From contig JAKPFT010000062.1 in the NCBI GenBank assembly GCA_029551285.1, positions 1 through 64,000 on the forward strand: a DNA stretch of 64,000 bases, given 5' to 3'. Both the position numbers and the translations under genes were made by a program. The DNA is from a bacterium (GTDB lineage: Bacteria > Ratteibacteria > UBA8468 > B48-G9 > DSTR01). The notes below the pieces were generated by a model that worked only from the letters and a program-made list of their open reading frames with translations, was not told where the DNA came from and searched no databases. The stretch's first letter is position 1. Every line of letters starts with the position of its first letter. Below are positions 25,234 through 33,695 of this stretch, one piece after another.

Positions 25234-25261
25234 ATTATACACACTTCCATTTCTTCGGCAA
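25234..25261 (-). promoter_or_regulatory. promoter of the sulfatase-like gene
   Basis: On the minus strand TTGCCG (25256-25261), a 16-nt spacer and TATAAT (25234-25239), about 25 nt before the ATG at 25208. Confidence 0.6.
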
Positions 25262-25302
25262 GCCTCCAGTTGTCTTGGCCGTAGCGATTTTGTCAGTGTG
25301 AT

Positions 25303-25331
25303 TTGCCCTGTCCCAGGGTTTTCGTTATAAT
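25303..25331 (+). promoter_or_regulatory. promoter of the esterase/AsmA-like operon
   Basis: TTGCCC (25303-25308), a 17-nt spacer and a perfect TATAAT (25326-25331). AAAGGAG and the ATG at 25353 follow. It is divergent from the sulfatase promoter. Confidence 0.7.
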
Positions 25332-25352
25332 TTGGCTAAAAAAGGAGTGATT

Positions 25353-26414
25353 ATGCCTAACTACTACGATGTGCGTCAACTTACCGATAACTTTATTGAC
25401 CGCTGGGCCCACCGGGTAAGACCTGCTCTCACCTTCAAGGGTAGGACGCCGCAAGATGTTGAACTCTGGAAGGGAAAACTGGTGAGAAAGATAAGGCAGT
25501 TGCTGGGAGCCTTCCCGGAGCCTGCCGACCTTTCGCCGGAACTGCATTCGGTTGAAGAAACGGAGAAATTTACCCGGGAAAAGTGGCTAATTCAAACTGA
25601 ACGTGATTGCTGGATGCCGCTGTATCTTTTGGTTCCCCGGGAAAAAAAAGGGAAACTGCCGGCGATTGTGTGCTGCCACGGCCATGGTACTTACGGCAAG
25701 GACCCCGTAGCCGGAGTTACCCATAATAATCCGGACATTGAAGCCAGCATCAGGAGGCACAACTACGATTATGGTCGGCAGATGGCGGAAGCCGGTTACG
25801 TGACCATCTGTCCTGACTGGCGCAGTTTCGGGGAACGGGTCGGTTACAATGATGACCCCTTTGGCGGTCGGGATAAGTGCAATGTTCACTTCATTCAGCA
25901 TCTGATTTTAGGCCGAACTCTTCTGGGAATGAATATCTTTGACGGGATGCGCGCCGTTGACTTTCTGCTGACCAGAGATTTCGTTGACCCGACGAGAATT
26001 GGTTGTATGGGTTTATCCCAGGGCGGGACGATGGCTACCTACTTGACGCTCCTGGATGAGCGGATTGTTTGCGGTGACATTATCTGTTATGCCACCTCCA
26101 CATTACATTATGCCATTCACCGGCCGAATTTTTGCGGGAGTCAACTGGTACCCTTTCTTTACCGGTACGCTGACGTTGGAGATGTCATCGCGGCCATTTG
26201 TCCTAAACCACTCTTGATAGAGTCAGGGGCCAGCGACACCTGTTTTTCCCTTGAATCAGCCAGGATTGCCCATGAAAAGGTGAAAAGGGTTTACCAGACA
26301 GCCGGAGTGCCTGAACGTCTCTGGATAGAAATTTTCCCGGGCGAGCATGCCTTCTCAGGGAGAAAGGCTTTTGAATTTTTTGACAGTTTCCTGAGGAAAA
26401 AGAATAATGGTTAA
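25353..26414 (+). CDS. alpha/beta hydrolase, acetyl xylan esterase-like
   Basis: The 353-residue cytoplasmic alpha/beta hydrolase has an oxyanion strand IVCCHGHG, a nucleophile elbow GLSQGG with Ser222, a likely Asp in ESGASDTC and a His in FPGEHAF. The layout matches the AXE1/Abhydrolase_7-type esterases that remove acetyl groups from sugars. The start at 25353 has AAGGAG 8 nt upstream; an in-frame TTG at 25332 is less likely. The AsmA-like gene follows after 24 nt. Its neighbour on the other strand is the sulfatase-like gene, consistent with work on decorated oligosaccharides (inference). Confidence 0.75.
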   Translation: MPNYYDVRQLTDNFIDRWAHRVRPALTFKGRTPQDVELWKGKLVRKIRQLLGAFPEPADLSPELHSVEETEKFTREKWLIQTERDCWMPLYLLVPREKKGKLPAIVCCHGHGTYGKDPVAGVTHNNPDIEASIRRHNYDYGRQMAEAGYVTICPDWRSFGERVGYNDDPFGGRDKCNVHFIQHLILGRTLLGMNIFDGMRAVDFLLTRDFVDPTRIGCMGLSQGGTMATYLTLLDERIVCGDIICYATSTLHYAIHRPNFCGSQLVPFLYRYADVGDVIAAICPKPLLIESGASDTCFSLESARIAHEKVKRVYQTAGVPERLWIEIFPGEHAFSGRKAFEFFDSFLRKKNNG

Positions 26415-26438
26415 AAGGCTATACCGGAGAAAGAACTT

Positions 26439-27446
26439 TTGAGGAAAGGAAGAAGACTCTGGTGGCTGGCGGTAGCAGGAGTTGTTATCCTCGGGTGTTA
26501 TCTGATTTTTTCCCGGATAGCCAGTAACCGGGCCCGGGAAATTGTCAGTCAGTCCCTGCCCTTCGGAAAGGGATTTTCCGTAGAAAGCCTCAGGGTTCAC
26601 GCTTTTAACCTGAAAGCCAGGAAGGTAGAACTGTCCAGTCCGTCTCTCAATCTCTGCCTCAGACTGAGAGACTTTTCGGTTAGACCAGCGCTTCTGCCGG
26701 TCAGACCAGGCGGTAACTTAGCCTTTGCCTTTTCCGGACCCGGCGAAATCTCAATGAATAGTGCGAAGCAGCCCCTTAAGGTGTCCGGTGTTATCACGGG
26801 TAATGTGAAGACCGGAGAGGTGAGTATCAGTCAGACCACCGTTAGACTGGAAGACCTGGGGACAGCCGAAGTAACCGGGAATCTCACTGACTGGGGGAAA
26901 AAAAGTATTTCCCTGAAGGTAAATCTGAAAGGGCTGGCTGTTGCCAGGCTGGCCTCTTTTTTTAAGACAGAGGTGCCGGTGGAAGGGCTGGTGGATGGAG
27001 TGCTGCTGGTAACCATGGGCCCGACAGAGCAGCTTCAGAAAATGGATTTTGACCTGGTGCTCTCAGAAATCCACGCCAGGAATGACCCGGCGATGTTTCG
27101 GGGCGAGGTGAAAGGTGCGTACGACCTTAAGGCTTTTAGAGGCCAGCTACAGGGACTGGTGGAAAAACCAGGTGGCGGCCGGCTTAATTTTTCCGGTACA
27201 TTAGAAGGCGATAATTTTTCCTTGCGGTTCAATTCTGAGGGACTGCAGTTGGAAGAAGTGTTGCATCTGCTCCCGGAAGAGTTGAAGAAAAAACTTAATC
27301 TCTCCACCAGTGGCGGGTCAATCCAGATGAAGGATTTTGTGGTGGCTGGCACAAAAAAAACTTTCCCTGAACGGACTACTGAAGGTAGAAGTCCCAGCCA
27401 TTTCCTTTCAAAACGGACTGATAGAGAATCTGCGCTTTTCTTTTGA
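26439..27446 (+). CDS. AsmA-like envelope protein, N-terminal part (frame lost at an A8 run)
   Basis: A TTG start, with GGAG about 10 nt upstream, opens a protein with an N-terminal TM anchor (about 8-27). Long repetitive beta structure follows, of the AsmA/DUF3971 bridge-like type (repeated GxLxLxF strands, SGVITGNVKTGEV). Such proteins span or border the periplasm and are linked to lipid transport or outer-membrane assembly. Homologous reading continues in another frame after the A8 run at 27353-27360. The residues after about 307 here (FPERTTEGRS onwards) are therefore out of frame and not part of the true protein. With one A fewer, the gene runs from 26439 to 28113, about 557 residues. 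Confidence 0.65.
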   Translation: MRKGRRLWWLAVAGVVILGCYLIFSRIASNRAREIVSQSLPFGKGFSVESLRVHAFNLKARKVELSSPSLNLCLRLRDFSVRPALLPVRPGGNLAFAFSGPGEISMNSAKQPLKVSGVITGNVKTGEVSISQTTVRLEDLGTAEVTGNLTDWGKKSISLKVNLKGLAVARLASFFKTEVPVEGLVDGVLLVTMGPTEQLQKMDFDLVLSEIHARNDPAMFRGEVKGAYDLKAFRGQLQGLVEKPGGGRLNFSGTLEGDNFSLRFNSEGLQLEEVLHLLPEELKKKLNLSTSGGSIQMKDFVVAGTKKTFPERTTEGRSPSHFLSKRTDRESALFF

Positions 27447-28113
27447 CGAGGAAAGAGCCCCCGAGATTTTGTTCTCATGTGAGAAGGCAGTAATTTCTAA
27501 TTTGCGGCTCAGTGAACTCTCTGGCCAGTTACACCGGCTTAGTGGAGAATATCAGGGGAAATTCAATTGCTATTTTTATCAGTCCAGAGGTATCTTTGAC
27601 CTTTTCTTCAACGGTGACTTGCTCCGTCCGGAGATTTCCTTTGAAGGTCTTTTCCCCGAAATAAACCTGAAACAACTATGCCATGACCTTAACGACCAGG
27701 TCATTGTTTCCGGTATTGTTAAGACCGCGTTGCAGGGAAAGTTATCGCCGGGCCAGCACCATCTGGTGGTAACTTTTGAGAGTCTCCCCAGGTTCGGGGT
27801 GAAACAAACTCTTAATTTTGGTGCGGTGAAAGCTCTGGCGGCCCTGGGCGGTGGTGGGTCAGTCCGGGCGATTACAGGGGCTGATTTTCATTACAGCAAG
27901 ATGGCTGGCAGTCTGAGCCTGATTAACGGTTACCTGACTCTTGAAGGATTGGCCGGCCGTCATGGTCAGTATCAGTATCTTCTCCGGAGCCGTCCCCTGG
28001 GCCAGGGAATAAATGTTTTTGTGGACCCGGGGATGAATACCATCAGACTGGAGTATTTCCTGGGAAGGCTTCAGGACGCCATCAGCCGTCAGGGCAAGGT
28101 TGACCTGAAATGA
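27337..28113 (+). CDS. AsmA-like envelope protein, C-terminal part
   Basis: This frame carries the continuation from about 27361 (LSLNGLLKVEVPAISFQNG). It has the same alternating-strand character and an AsmA-type ending (RAITGADFHYSKMAGSLSL, then a strand and NTIRLEYF near the end). The apparent start at 27337 has no Shine-Dalgarno, so expression depends on restoring the frame at the A8 run, by slippage or because the run is miscounted. The last 25 nt overlap the 3' end of the convergent kdtA gene. Confidence 0.6.
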   Translation: MWWLAQKKLSLNGLLKVEVPAISFQNGLIENLRFSFDEERAPEILFSCEKAVISNLRLSELSGQLHRLSGEYQGKFNCYFYQSRGIFDLFFNGDLLRPEISFEGLFPEINLKQLCHDLNDQVIVSGIVKTALQGKLSPGQHHLVVTFESLPRFGVKQTLNFGAVKALAALGGGGSVRAITGADFHYSKMAGSLSLINGYLTLEGLAGRHGQYQYLLRSRPLGQGINVFVDPGMNTIRLEYFLGRLQDAISRQGKVDLK

Positions 28114-29396
28114 GACCGGGGAAAGAGGTAACGGTTGAGCATCTCCATGTTGCGCTGGGTGGCGCCACGATTGGCGACCACGACGGAAAAAGCCTTCTCG
28201 CCCATTTCCTTCAAGCGTTGTTCACTCTGCAGAAGAGAGACTGTCTGCTGAAGAAGTTCCTGGTAACTGTTGACTTCAATACCGCCACCGGCTGATTTTA
28301 TCCTGAGCCATTCTTCAAAAAAGTGCCAGTTGAATTTTCCGAAGATAACTGGTTTGCGGAAAGCAGCGGGTTCTATTGGATTTTGCCCGCCCCAGGGCAC
28401 CAGGCTTCCGCCGACGAAAGCCAACTGGCAGATGCTATAGAAATTGTTAAGTTCCCCGTAGGTATCCAGGACCCAGATGGGTTTTTCTTTCCCTTCGGGC
28501 AGTTTGCTCCGGCAAGTGTAAGGAAGGCTGGCTTCCTGAAGATAACTTATGATACCCGTGCGGTCTAAAAATCTGGGCACAATAACCGTTAACAATCCGG
28601 GTACTAACTCCAGAAGTTTTCTGGCCACTCCCACTATTTCCTTTTCTTCGCCGGGGTGGAGAGAACCAAAAACGACTATCCGGCGGTTTTCGGGGAGATT
28701 GTATTTTCTGCGGACCTCCCCGGGATTGATTTTCAGACTGAGAGCGTAAGCCTGGTCAAACTTAATACTGCCGACAACTTTAACGACCTCTTTTCTGGCA
28801 CCGAGAAAAATCAGTCTTTTCGCCTCTTCTTCGGTTCGCATGGCCACTTCCTTTACCAGAGGCAAGACCCGGCGCAGAAACACTCGGAAACGGCGATACC
28901 ACCGAAAAGAACGCGGAGAGAGACGGCCGTTGACCACCACCACCGGGATCCCCTTTCTGGAGCAGATTCTGATAAGATTGGGCCAGATTTCAGTTTCCAC
29001 CAGGACCACCAGTTTCGGTTTTATCAACCGCAGGGTTGCAGAAACAATGGGAGAGAAGTCCAGGGGGAAAAAAAGACAGGGAATCTCCGGGAAATTCTTT
29101 GCCGCCAGGGTGCGGCCACTTTTGGTGGTCACGGTCAAAATCAGGGTTTGACCCGGGTAGCGTTCCTGAAGTATCTTAACTAAGGGGCCAATAGAGAGCA
29201 GTTCGCCCACAGAAACTGTCTGGAACCAGATACTTCCGGGCCGAACTCTTTTTCTAATCTGGCGGCTGAAGAAGCCAAACCGTTCGCGCCAGTCGCCCAG
29301 AAACTGTTCTTCCGGACGGATGCGGCGCCACAGCCAGGGAAAGCAGAAAAGCAGGTAAAGAAAGAAAACCAGGTCATAGATTAGAAAAAAAATCAT
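28089..29396 (-). CDS. kdtA: 3-deoxy-D-manno-octulosonic acid (Kdo) transferase
   Basis: The 435-residue product transfers Kdo from CMP-Kdo to lipid A precursor at the inner membrane. It has an N-terminal TM anchor (about 2-20), the GT30 N-domain motif QTVSVGELLSIGPLV, ETEIWPNLI, and the donor-binding half with GSLHPGEE and GGQNPIEPAAF. It implies a lipopolysaccharide outer membrane. The frame is open further upstream, but that would run into the divergent isomerase gene. The ATG at 29396 gives the standard length. No Shine-Dalgarno is present; a TATCAT box ends 6 nt before the ATG. Confidence 0.93.
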   Translation of the reverse strand: MIFFLIYDLVFFLYLLFCFPWLWRRIRPEEQFLGDWRERFGFFSRQIRKRVRPGSIWFQTVSVGELLSIGPLVKILQERYPGQTLILTVTTKSGRTLAAKNFPEIPCLFFPLDFSPIVSATLRLIKPKLVVLVETEIWPNLIRICSRKGIPVVVVNGRLSPRSFRWYRRFRVFLRRVLPLVKEVAMRTEEEAKRLIFLGARKEVVKVVGSIKFDQAYALSLKINPGEVRRKYNLPENRRIVVFGSLHPGEEKEIVGVARKLLELVPGLLTVIVPRFLDRTGIISYLQEASLPYTCRSKLPEGKEKPIWVLDTYGELNNFYSICQLAFVGGSLVPWGGQNPIEPAAFRKPVIFGKFNWHFFEEWLRIKSAGGGIEVNSYQELLQQTVSLLQSEQRLKEMGEKAFSVVVANRGATQRNMEMLNRYLFPRSHFRSTLP

Positions 29397-29402
29397 GCCA
29401 GT

Positions 29403-29408
29403 ATGATA
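29403..29408 (-). promoter_or_regulatory. -10 box of kdtA, predicting a leaderless mRNA
   Basis: TATCAT on the minus strand is separated from the kdtA ATG by exactly 6 nt, the same geometry as at nadE. The -35 region is weak. Confidence 0.4.
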
Positions 29409-29463
29409 CCGTTTTCGCAGGAAGAAGGAAAGCAGGCCGGCTAACACAACAGGAGGAAAAACA

Positions 29464-30228
29464 ATGGCCAGGATAATTATCGGGATGCAGATGTACACGT
29501 TGCGGGATTTCTGTCGGACGGAGGAAGATATTGCCAGGACGCTGGACAGGGTTAAAGATATTGGCTACAGGGTAATTCAGGCCTCGGGCATGGCCAGGAT
29601 TGAAGCCAGCAGGTTGAAAGAATTGCTTGAGCAACGCAGCCTCTCGGTTTGCTCCACCCACACGGGCTATTCAGATATTGTCAACGAAACAGACAGAGTT
29701 ATTGCCGAACATCGGCTTTTGGGGTGCGAGGCAATTATGTGTCCAGGGCTTCCGGGAGAGTTACACAATGCTGAAGGGTATCAAAAGGTGGCGAGAGATT
29801 TTGCCCGGGTCTTGCCCAAAGTGAAAGACGCTGGTTTGCGACTGGGGTACCATAACCACGCCATTGAGCTGGAGCGGTACCAGGGAAAAACAGGGCTGGA
29901 AATTCTTCTGGAAAACTGCCCGGGGCTGGAAGCGGAGATAGATACCTACTGGATACAACATGGCGGTGGTGACCCGGCGGCCTGGATTGAGAAATACGCA
30001 GGTCGAGTCAGCGAAGTCCACGTGAAGGATATGGGGATTATTAAGAATAAACAGGTGATGCCACCCATTGGTACTGGTAACCTTAACTGGTCCAGAATTA
30101 TTCAGGCCTGTCAGAAGGCCGGGGTACATTTCTGTCTGGTGGAGATGGACACGCCAACCGTGGAACCATTTGAAGCCATCAGAATTAGCCTGGAAAATTT
30201 GAAGTCGTGGGGGCTGGTGACACAGTGA
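29464..30228 (+). CDS. sugar phosphate isomerase/epimerase (xylose isomerase-like TIM barrel)
   Basis: The 254-residue product has the AP-endonuclease-2/xylose isomerase-like barrel. The pattern is IIGMQMYTLRDF at the N-terminus, GYRVIQASG, LGYHNHAIEL (metal His), ENCPGLEAEIDTYW (metal Glu/Asp), VSEVHVKDMG and a C-terminal LVEMDT. Family members isomerise or epimerise keto sugars and inositols. AGGAGG precedes the ATG by 7 nt. It is divergent from kdtA. A foldback element begins 9 nt after the stop. Confidence 0.85.
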   Translation: MARIIIGMQMYTLRDFCRTEEDIARTLDRVKDIGYRVIQASGMARIEASRLKELLEQRSLSVCSTHTGYSDIVNETDRVIAEHRLLGCEAIMCPGLPGELHNAEGYQKVARDFARVLPKVKDAGLRLGYHNHAIELERYQGKTGLEILLENCPGLEAEIDTYWIQHGGGDPAAWIEKYAGRVSEVHVKDMGIIKNKQVMPPIGTGNLNWSRIIQACQKAGVHFCLVEMDTPTVEPFEAIRISLENLKSWGLVTQ

Positions 30229-30236
30229 GTGATAGT

Positions 30237-30497
30237 GTCAAAAAAGGAACAAAAGAGGAATGAAAAGAAAGGGAACAAACTGGCTCACTCAGAATGCTCC
30301 GGCACAGACAAGGACTACGCCGAAATCGGTCGCTCGGCGAACTCGCTCGCCCGGTGGCGAGCTCAGACACCGCCGAGTAAGGTATTGCGTCCCGGATGGA
30401 ATTGCCCGGTCCGCTTACCGAACGCGTGCGCTTTTCGTCTTGTCTTGTAACTGTGCCTGCGCCATTCGTTCGCCAGTTATTCCCTTCCTTTTTTGAC
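30237..30497. repeat. 261-bp foldback (MITE-like) element
   Basis: Perfect 13-bp terminal inverted repeats GTCAAAAAAGGAA lie at 30237-30249 and, inverted, at 30485-30497. Pairing continues imperfectly inward: AAGGGAA-AACTGGC on both arms, and GGCACAG...ACAAG on the left against its complement on the right. The core is GC-rich and holds a strong 7-bp hairpin GCTCGCC-CGGT-GGCGAGC at 30345-30362. No open frame looks like a real protein. No exact target duplication flanks it. It resembles a non-autonomous miniature element or a structured RNA gene. Confidence 0.5.
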
Positions 30498-30644
30498 GGT
30501 AGGCGGAGAAAGGGCAGGGAGATAAAGAATTTCAAAACTATTGACAGAATTGGAAAAGACTAAAAAACAACTTGAAGTCTTTGAGAGAGATGGAATAAGA
30601 AGGCGAAAGATGGTCAGCTGTAACAGCGCCAGCATGACGATAGT

Positions 30645-30673
30645 TTGACCTGGTTATTGCTCGGGTATAGTAT
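30645..30673 (+). promoter_or_regulatory. promoter of the FKBP gene
   Basis: TTGACC (30645-30650), a 17-nt spacer and TAGTAT (30668-30673). GAGGAGG at 30686-30692 is the Shine-Dalgarno for the ATG at 30697. The stretch 30498-30644 holds no supported gene. Confidence 0.7.
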
Positions 30674-30696
30674 AAAAGGAAACATGAGGAGGTAGC

Positions 30697-31401
30697 ATGA
30701 ACCGTGGTTGGCTGATCGTGTTTGTCAGTGTTTTCCTTTTCTGCAGTATCGTGGGTTCTGCTGAAAAGAAGGAAAAGGACGATTTGAAGAAACCGGAGGC
30801 CAGGTTGAGCTATGTTCTGGGGCAGGATGTTGGTTCTTCTCTGAAAAATCTTAATGCGAAGGTTGACTGGGAATGGTTTCTCAGGGGGGTGAAGGATGCC
30901 TTTGAGGGTAAGGAATCGTTGGTTGGGGCTGCGGAAGCCAGCCAGATGAAGCAGGAGCTGTTCAAAAAAATGCAGGAGGCCTCAGTCCGGGCCAGAGCCG
31001 CTGAGGGAGAAAAAAACAGAACGGAAGGGTTGAAGTTCTTAGAAGAGAATGCTAAGAAGCCAGGTGTTATCACCACACCATCAGGTTTGCAGTACCAGGT
31101 ACTTAAAGAAGGAAGCGGGCCCAGTCCGCTACTGACTGACCGGGTGAAGGTTAACTACAGGGGAACGTTACTGAATGGAACAGAATTTGATAGCTCCTAC
31201 CGTCGGGGTCAACCAGCAGTTTTTCCGCTATCCGGAGTAATAAAGGGGTGGCAGGAAGGTCTGCTGCTGATGAAGACTGGCAGTGTCTATCGGTTTTTCA
31301 TCCCTCCGCAACTGGCTTATGGAGAGAAGGGCGCCGGGCAAGTTATTGGGCCGAACGCGGTTCTCATTTTTGAGGTTGAACTTCTGGAAATCGTCAAATA
31401 A
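30697..31401 (+). CDS. FKBP-type peptidyl-prolyl isomerase, exported (MIP/FkpA type)
   Basis: The 234-residue product has a signal peptide at 1-21. An N-terminal helical dimerisation region follows (about 30-120, with LSYVLGQDVGSSL). A C-terminal FKBP domain covers about 125-234: VKVNYRGTLLNGTEFDSSY, VIKGWQEGLLLMKTGS, FFIPPQLAYGEKG and LIFEVELLEI. It catalyses prolyl cis-trans isomerisation during periplasmic protein folding. It is transcribed alone from its own consensus promoter and ends 30 nt from the convergent GspF-type gene. Confidence 0.93.
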   Translation: MNRGWLIVFVSVFLFCSIVGSAEKKEKDDLKKPEARLSYVLGQDVGSSLKNLNAKVDWEWFLRGVKDAFEGKESLVGAAEASQMKQELFKKMQEASVRARAAEGEKNRTEGLKFLEENAKKPGVITTPSGLQYQVLKEGSGPSPLLTDRVKVNYRGTLLNGTEFDSSYRRGQPAVFPLSGVIKGWQEGLLLMKTGSVYRFFIPPQLAYGEKGAGQVIGPNAVLIFEVELLEIVK

Positions 31402-31431
31402 GAGAGGTAGTGTTCCTCCATCTTTTGCGGT

Positions 31432-32406
31432 TCACTGGAGAAGGGAATTGATTTCCCGGAAGTAGCCTGCGTAGAAGGAAACAACTACAAATCCCACATA
31501 AGCCGCCACCAGTAGATAGACAACCACTGGCAGGACAGTTACCATTCTTTCCACAAGCGTGTTCACTTCCTGCTGGGTGGTAGTCACCAGATGGCCGAGC
31601 GTTTCCTCAAGACGGCCACTCAATTCTCCGGTTTTAATAAGCTCCCTAACTTCCGGGCTAAGGTAGCGATTGGTCAGTAGACTTTCAGTGAGCGATTTTC
31701 CCTGACGCATGGGAAACTGGCTCTGAAGAAGCGAGGTTTCAATCGCCTTATTTCCGGTTGCCCTGGCTGCCAGGTCCAGGGCCTCAAGGATACTGACACC
31801 GGCTGAGTACAAACATAGCCAGGCCTGGTAGAAACGCAACAATGCCAGCGAGCACAGCAGCTTTCCAAGAACTGGTGCGTGCAGGACGGCTTCATCAGTA
31901 AAACCTCTCAGGGGTGCGATTTTATTTGCGGGAATAAGGCGGATGATAATGATGGGACTGTAAAACAGAACAAAGAAGGGAATAATAGCTGAAAAGAAGG
32001 CCATTGGTCCTCTTAGGATGAGCAGAGGAACCGCCGGGATGATGATGGCGGCGTGAAGGAGAATGACGGGATAAAGAAGACCCGTCAGCATTCTGGTGCG
32101 AAGTCCGGTGAGGAATTCAAAATAAGTGGCCAGATTTTTGAGGGCTTCCGGAAGATGGCCTGACCTTTCTCCGACTCTGATGGTGGAAATTTCCAGTGGT
32201 TCCAGGAGTCCGGTAAAGACCTTCTCCATGGCTGTAGAGAAAGACCCGCCGGCGGCTACCTGCTGGTGCACTTGCCAAAAGGCATTCTTAAGCGGGGCGG
32301 GCAGACTTCCTGAAGCAAGGTTATCAAGAGCCACCAGCAGTGGTAATCCTGATTCCAGCATTACCGAAAGCTGCCGGTAGAAAACCGATTTTTCCCTCTG
32401 ATTCAT
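31432..32406 (-). CDS. type II secretion / type IV pilus inner-membrane protein, GspF/PilC-like
   Basis: The 324-residue product has two GspF domains (about 5-120 and 180-300). The first carries LSVMLESGLPLLVALDNLA and VGERSGHLPEALKNLA, the second GVSILEALDLAARATGN and GELSGRLEETL. TM helices follow each domain, including a C-terminal VVVYLLVAAYVGFVVVSF. It lacks the extra N-terminal stretch of longer GspF proteins. GspF/PilC is the platform on which the assembly ATPase acts, but no ATPase or pilin gene is adjacent. It may serve a system encoded elsewhere. The start could be GTG at 32409 or ATG at 32406. The upstream 134-aa gene is 36-39 nt away and probably in the same transcript. Confidence 0.85.
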   Translation of the reverse strand: MNQREKSVFYRQLSVMLESGLPLLVALDNLASGSLPAPLKNAFWQVHQQVAAGGSFSTAMEKVFTGLLEPLEISTIRVGERSGHLPEALKNLATYFEFLTGLRTRMLTGLLYPVILLHAAIIIPAVPLLILRGPMAFFSAIIPFFVLFYSPIIIIRLIPANKIAPLRGFTDEAVLHAPVLGKLLCSLALLRFYQAWLCLYSAGVSILEALDLAARATGNKAIETSLLQSQFPMRQGKSLTESLLTNRYLSPEVRELIKTGELSGRLEETLGHLVTTTQQEVNTLVERMVTVLPVVVYLLVAAYVGFVVVSFYAGYFREINSLLQ

Positions 32407-32445
32407 CACCGGTCAGGCGAAGTGTTATTTTCTAAATTACAGCGC

Positions 32446-32850
32446 TTAACTTGAGTGAGTCTCTTTCTTGTCAAAGGAAGACAACTGCCTCAGAATATCT
32501 TCGACCGGCGGCTCTTTCTCCGGATGGATTTCTTCTCTCGGAACGGTCTGTGTTTCTACTATACCGCAGAGAACATATTGGCCTTCAGGCTGACTGGCCA
32601 TGAACTGCTGGGCTTCTCTCCGGCTGGAAAAAATTTGCTCGTGACGCTGCAGGGCATCTATCTTGGCCAGTTCCTCTAAAGGGTCCGTTCGCAGGGTAGC
32701 AAATTCGTGACAGGTCCAGCCAGGATTTTTCCTGAGAATAACCCTTTCAATAACTTGCTCGCCGGTGGTAACGCCGGTAAGCATGGCTTCTTCAGGAGAA
32801 AGACACAGGTAGAATTTATTTCTGACCCGGTAGCGGACAATATCTTCCAT
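32446..32850 (-). CDS. hypothetical protein upstream of the GspF-like gene
   Basis: The 134-residue soluble, acidic product has no signal peptide or TM segment. The N-terminal half (VRYRVRNKFYLCLSPEEAML) is beta/alpha mixed; the C-terminal part is charged and Pro/Glu-rich. I do not recognise a family. A regulator or accessory of the secretion-type protein encoded just downstream is possible, only from position. Confidence 0.55.
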   Translation of the reverse strand: MEDIVRYRVRNKFYLCLSPEEAMLTGVTTGEQVIERVILRKNPGWTCHEFATLRTDPLEELAKIDALQRHEQIFSSRREAQQFMASQPEGQYVLCGIVETQTVPREEIHPEKEPPVEDILRQLSSFDKKETHSS

Positions 32851-32866
32851 GCTTTTACACCTGCCG

Positions 32867-32895
32867 TTGACGCCAGCAACGGTCTGCGGTAAAAA
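32867..32895 (+). promoter_or_regulatory. promoter of the TPR gene, predicting a near-leaderless mRNA
   Basis: TTGACG (32867-32872), a 17-nt spacer and TAAAAA (32890-32895), with the ATG 7 nt after the -10 box. No Shine-Dalgarno is present. Confidence 0.45.
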
Positions 32896-32902
32896 GTGGT
32901 TG

Positions 32903-33568
32903 ATGGATATAAAAGATTATAGCGCAATCACACCGGAGGTCAAACAGCTTTTTGAAAGAGGTTGTCAGGCGTTAGCTAAAAAGAACTATGATGCGGCGAT
33001 CCACTTCTTTAGTCTGGCACTTCGCAGCTTTCCGCAAAGTGCCAGTATCCTTTTTAACCGGGGTCTGGCTTTCTATCATAAAGGCAACTTCCCAGCAGCC
33101 ATCCAGGATTACACTGAATCTCTCCAGCTAAAACCAACTTCAGCCAAAATCTACAATAACCGGGGACTGTGTTATCAGTCTCTGAAAAATCACCAGAAGG
33201 CCGTAGCTGATTTCAGCAAAGCAATTGAACTTAACCCTGATTTTGCCGGGGCCTACTATAACCGGGCTTCGGCTTATTTTTCCCTGAACGATTTTGAGAG
33301 AGCCTGGCAGGACCTTCAGAAAGCCAGGGCGCTGGGCTATCCGGTGAACCAGGCTTTCTGGGATTCGGTCCTCAAAAGCAGATTTCAGGGGCAACTGGAT
33401 TTTCTCGTCGGGAGAGTGCGCTCCTTTCAACTGAAAGAGGGCTACCTGCCCAGGTCTTTGCAGGAACTGGTTTTGAAAGGGTATCTTTCCTGCTTGCCCG
33501 AACTTCCCATCAATCTGAAGTTTGTTTATCAGCCGGAGAGCGGCAAAGTATCCATCAGGGTGGAATAA
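32903..33568 (+). CDS. TPR-repeat protein
   Basis: The 221-residue product has three clear TPR units at about 15-125: NYDAAIHFFSLALRSFPQSA, NFPAAIQDYTESLQLKPTSA and NHQKAVADFSKAIELNPDFA, followed by a partial one. No signal peptide is present, so it is probably cytoplasmic. The C-terminal 80 residues (GYLPRSLQELVLKGYLSCLP, ending VSIRVE) have the 'P-xx-LxELV-xGY' pattern seen near the pilin/GspG C-terminus in some families; I would not infer function. The ATG at 32903 is chosen because a promoter lies just before it and because longer frames overlap the divergent gene. Confidence 0.75.
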   Translation: MDIKDYSAITPEVKQLFERGCQALAKKNYDAAIHFFSLALRSFPQSASILFNRGLAFYHKGNFPAAIQDYTESLQLKPTSAKIYNNRGLCYQSLKNHQKAVADFSKAIELNPDFAGAYYNRASAYFSLNDFERAWQDLQKARALGYPVNQAFWDSVLKSRFQGQLDFLVGRVRSFQLKEGYLPRSLQELVLKGYLSCLPELPINLKFVYQPESGKVSIRVE

Positions 33569-33657
33569 GGTGCGAGGTGGTGGCAAGTGAAGGCAGGAAT
33601 CGCACTTACTCAATTTAAGTTGTTTTCATCTTCTTATGGAAAGGGTTTGGTCTAAAA

Positions 33658-33686
33658 TTGACAGTCGGTCAAAAAAGTTGTAGTTT
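33658..33686 (+). promoter_or_regulatory. promoter of the tRNA-Leu gene
   Basis: TTGACA (33658-33663), a 17-nt spacer and TAGTTT (33681-33686), ending 9 nt before the first tRNA base. Confidence 0.65.
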
Positions 33687-33695
33687 ACTAAGGTA

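Noticed and set aside
30541..30648. 35-codon plus-strand frame starting TTG (MTELEKTKKQLEVFERDGIR) before the FKBP promoter
   Set aside because: It reads protein-like, but it has no Shine-Dalgarno, its stop overlaps the FKBP -35 box, and I recognise no family. It is more likely chance or a relic.
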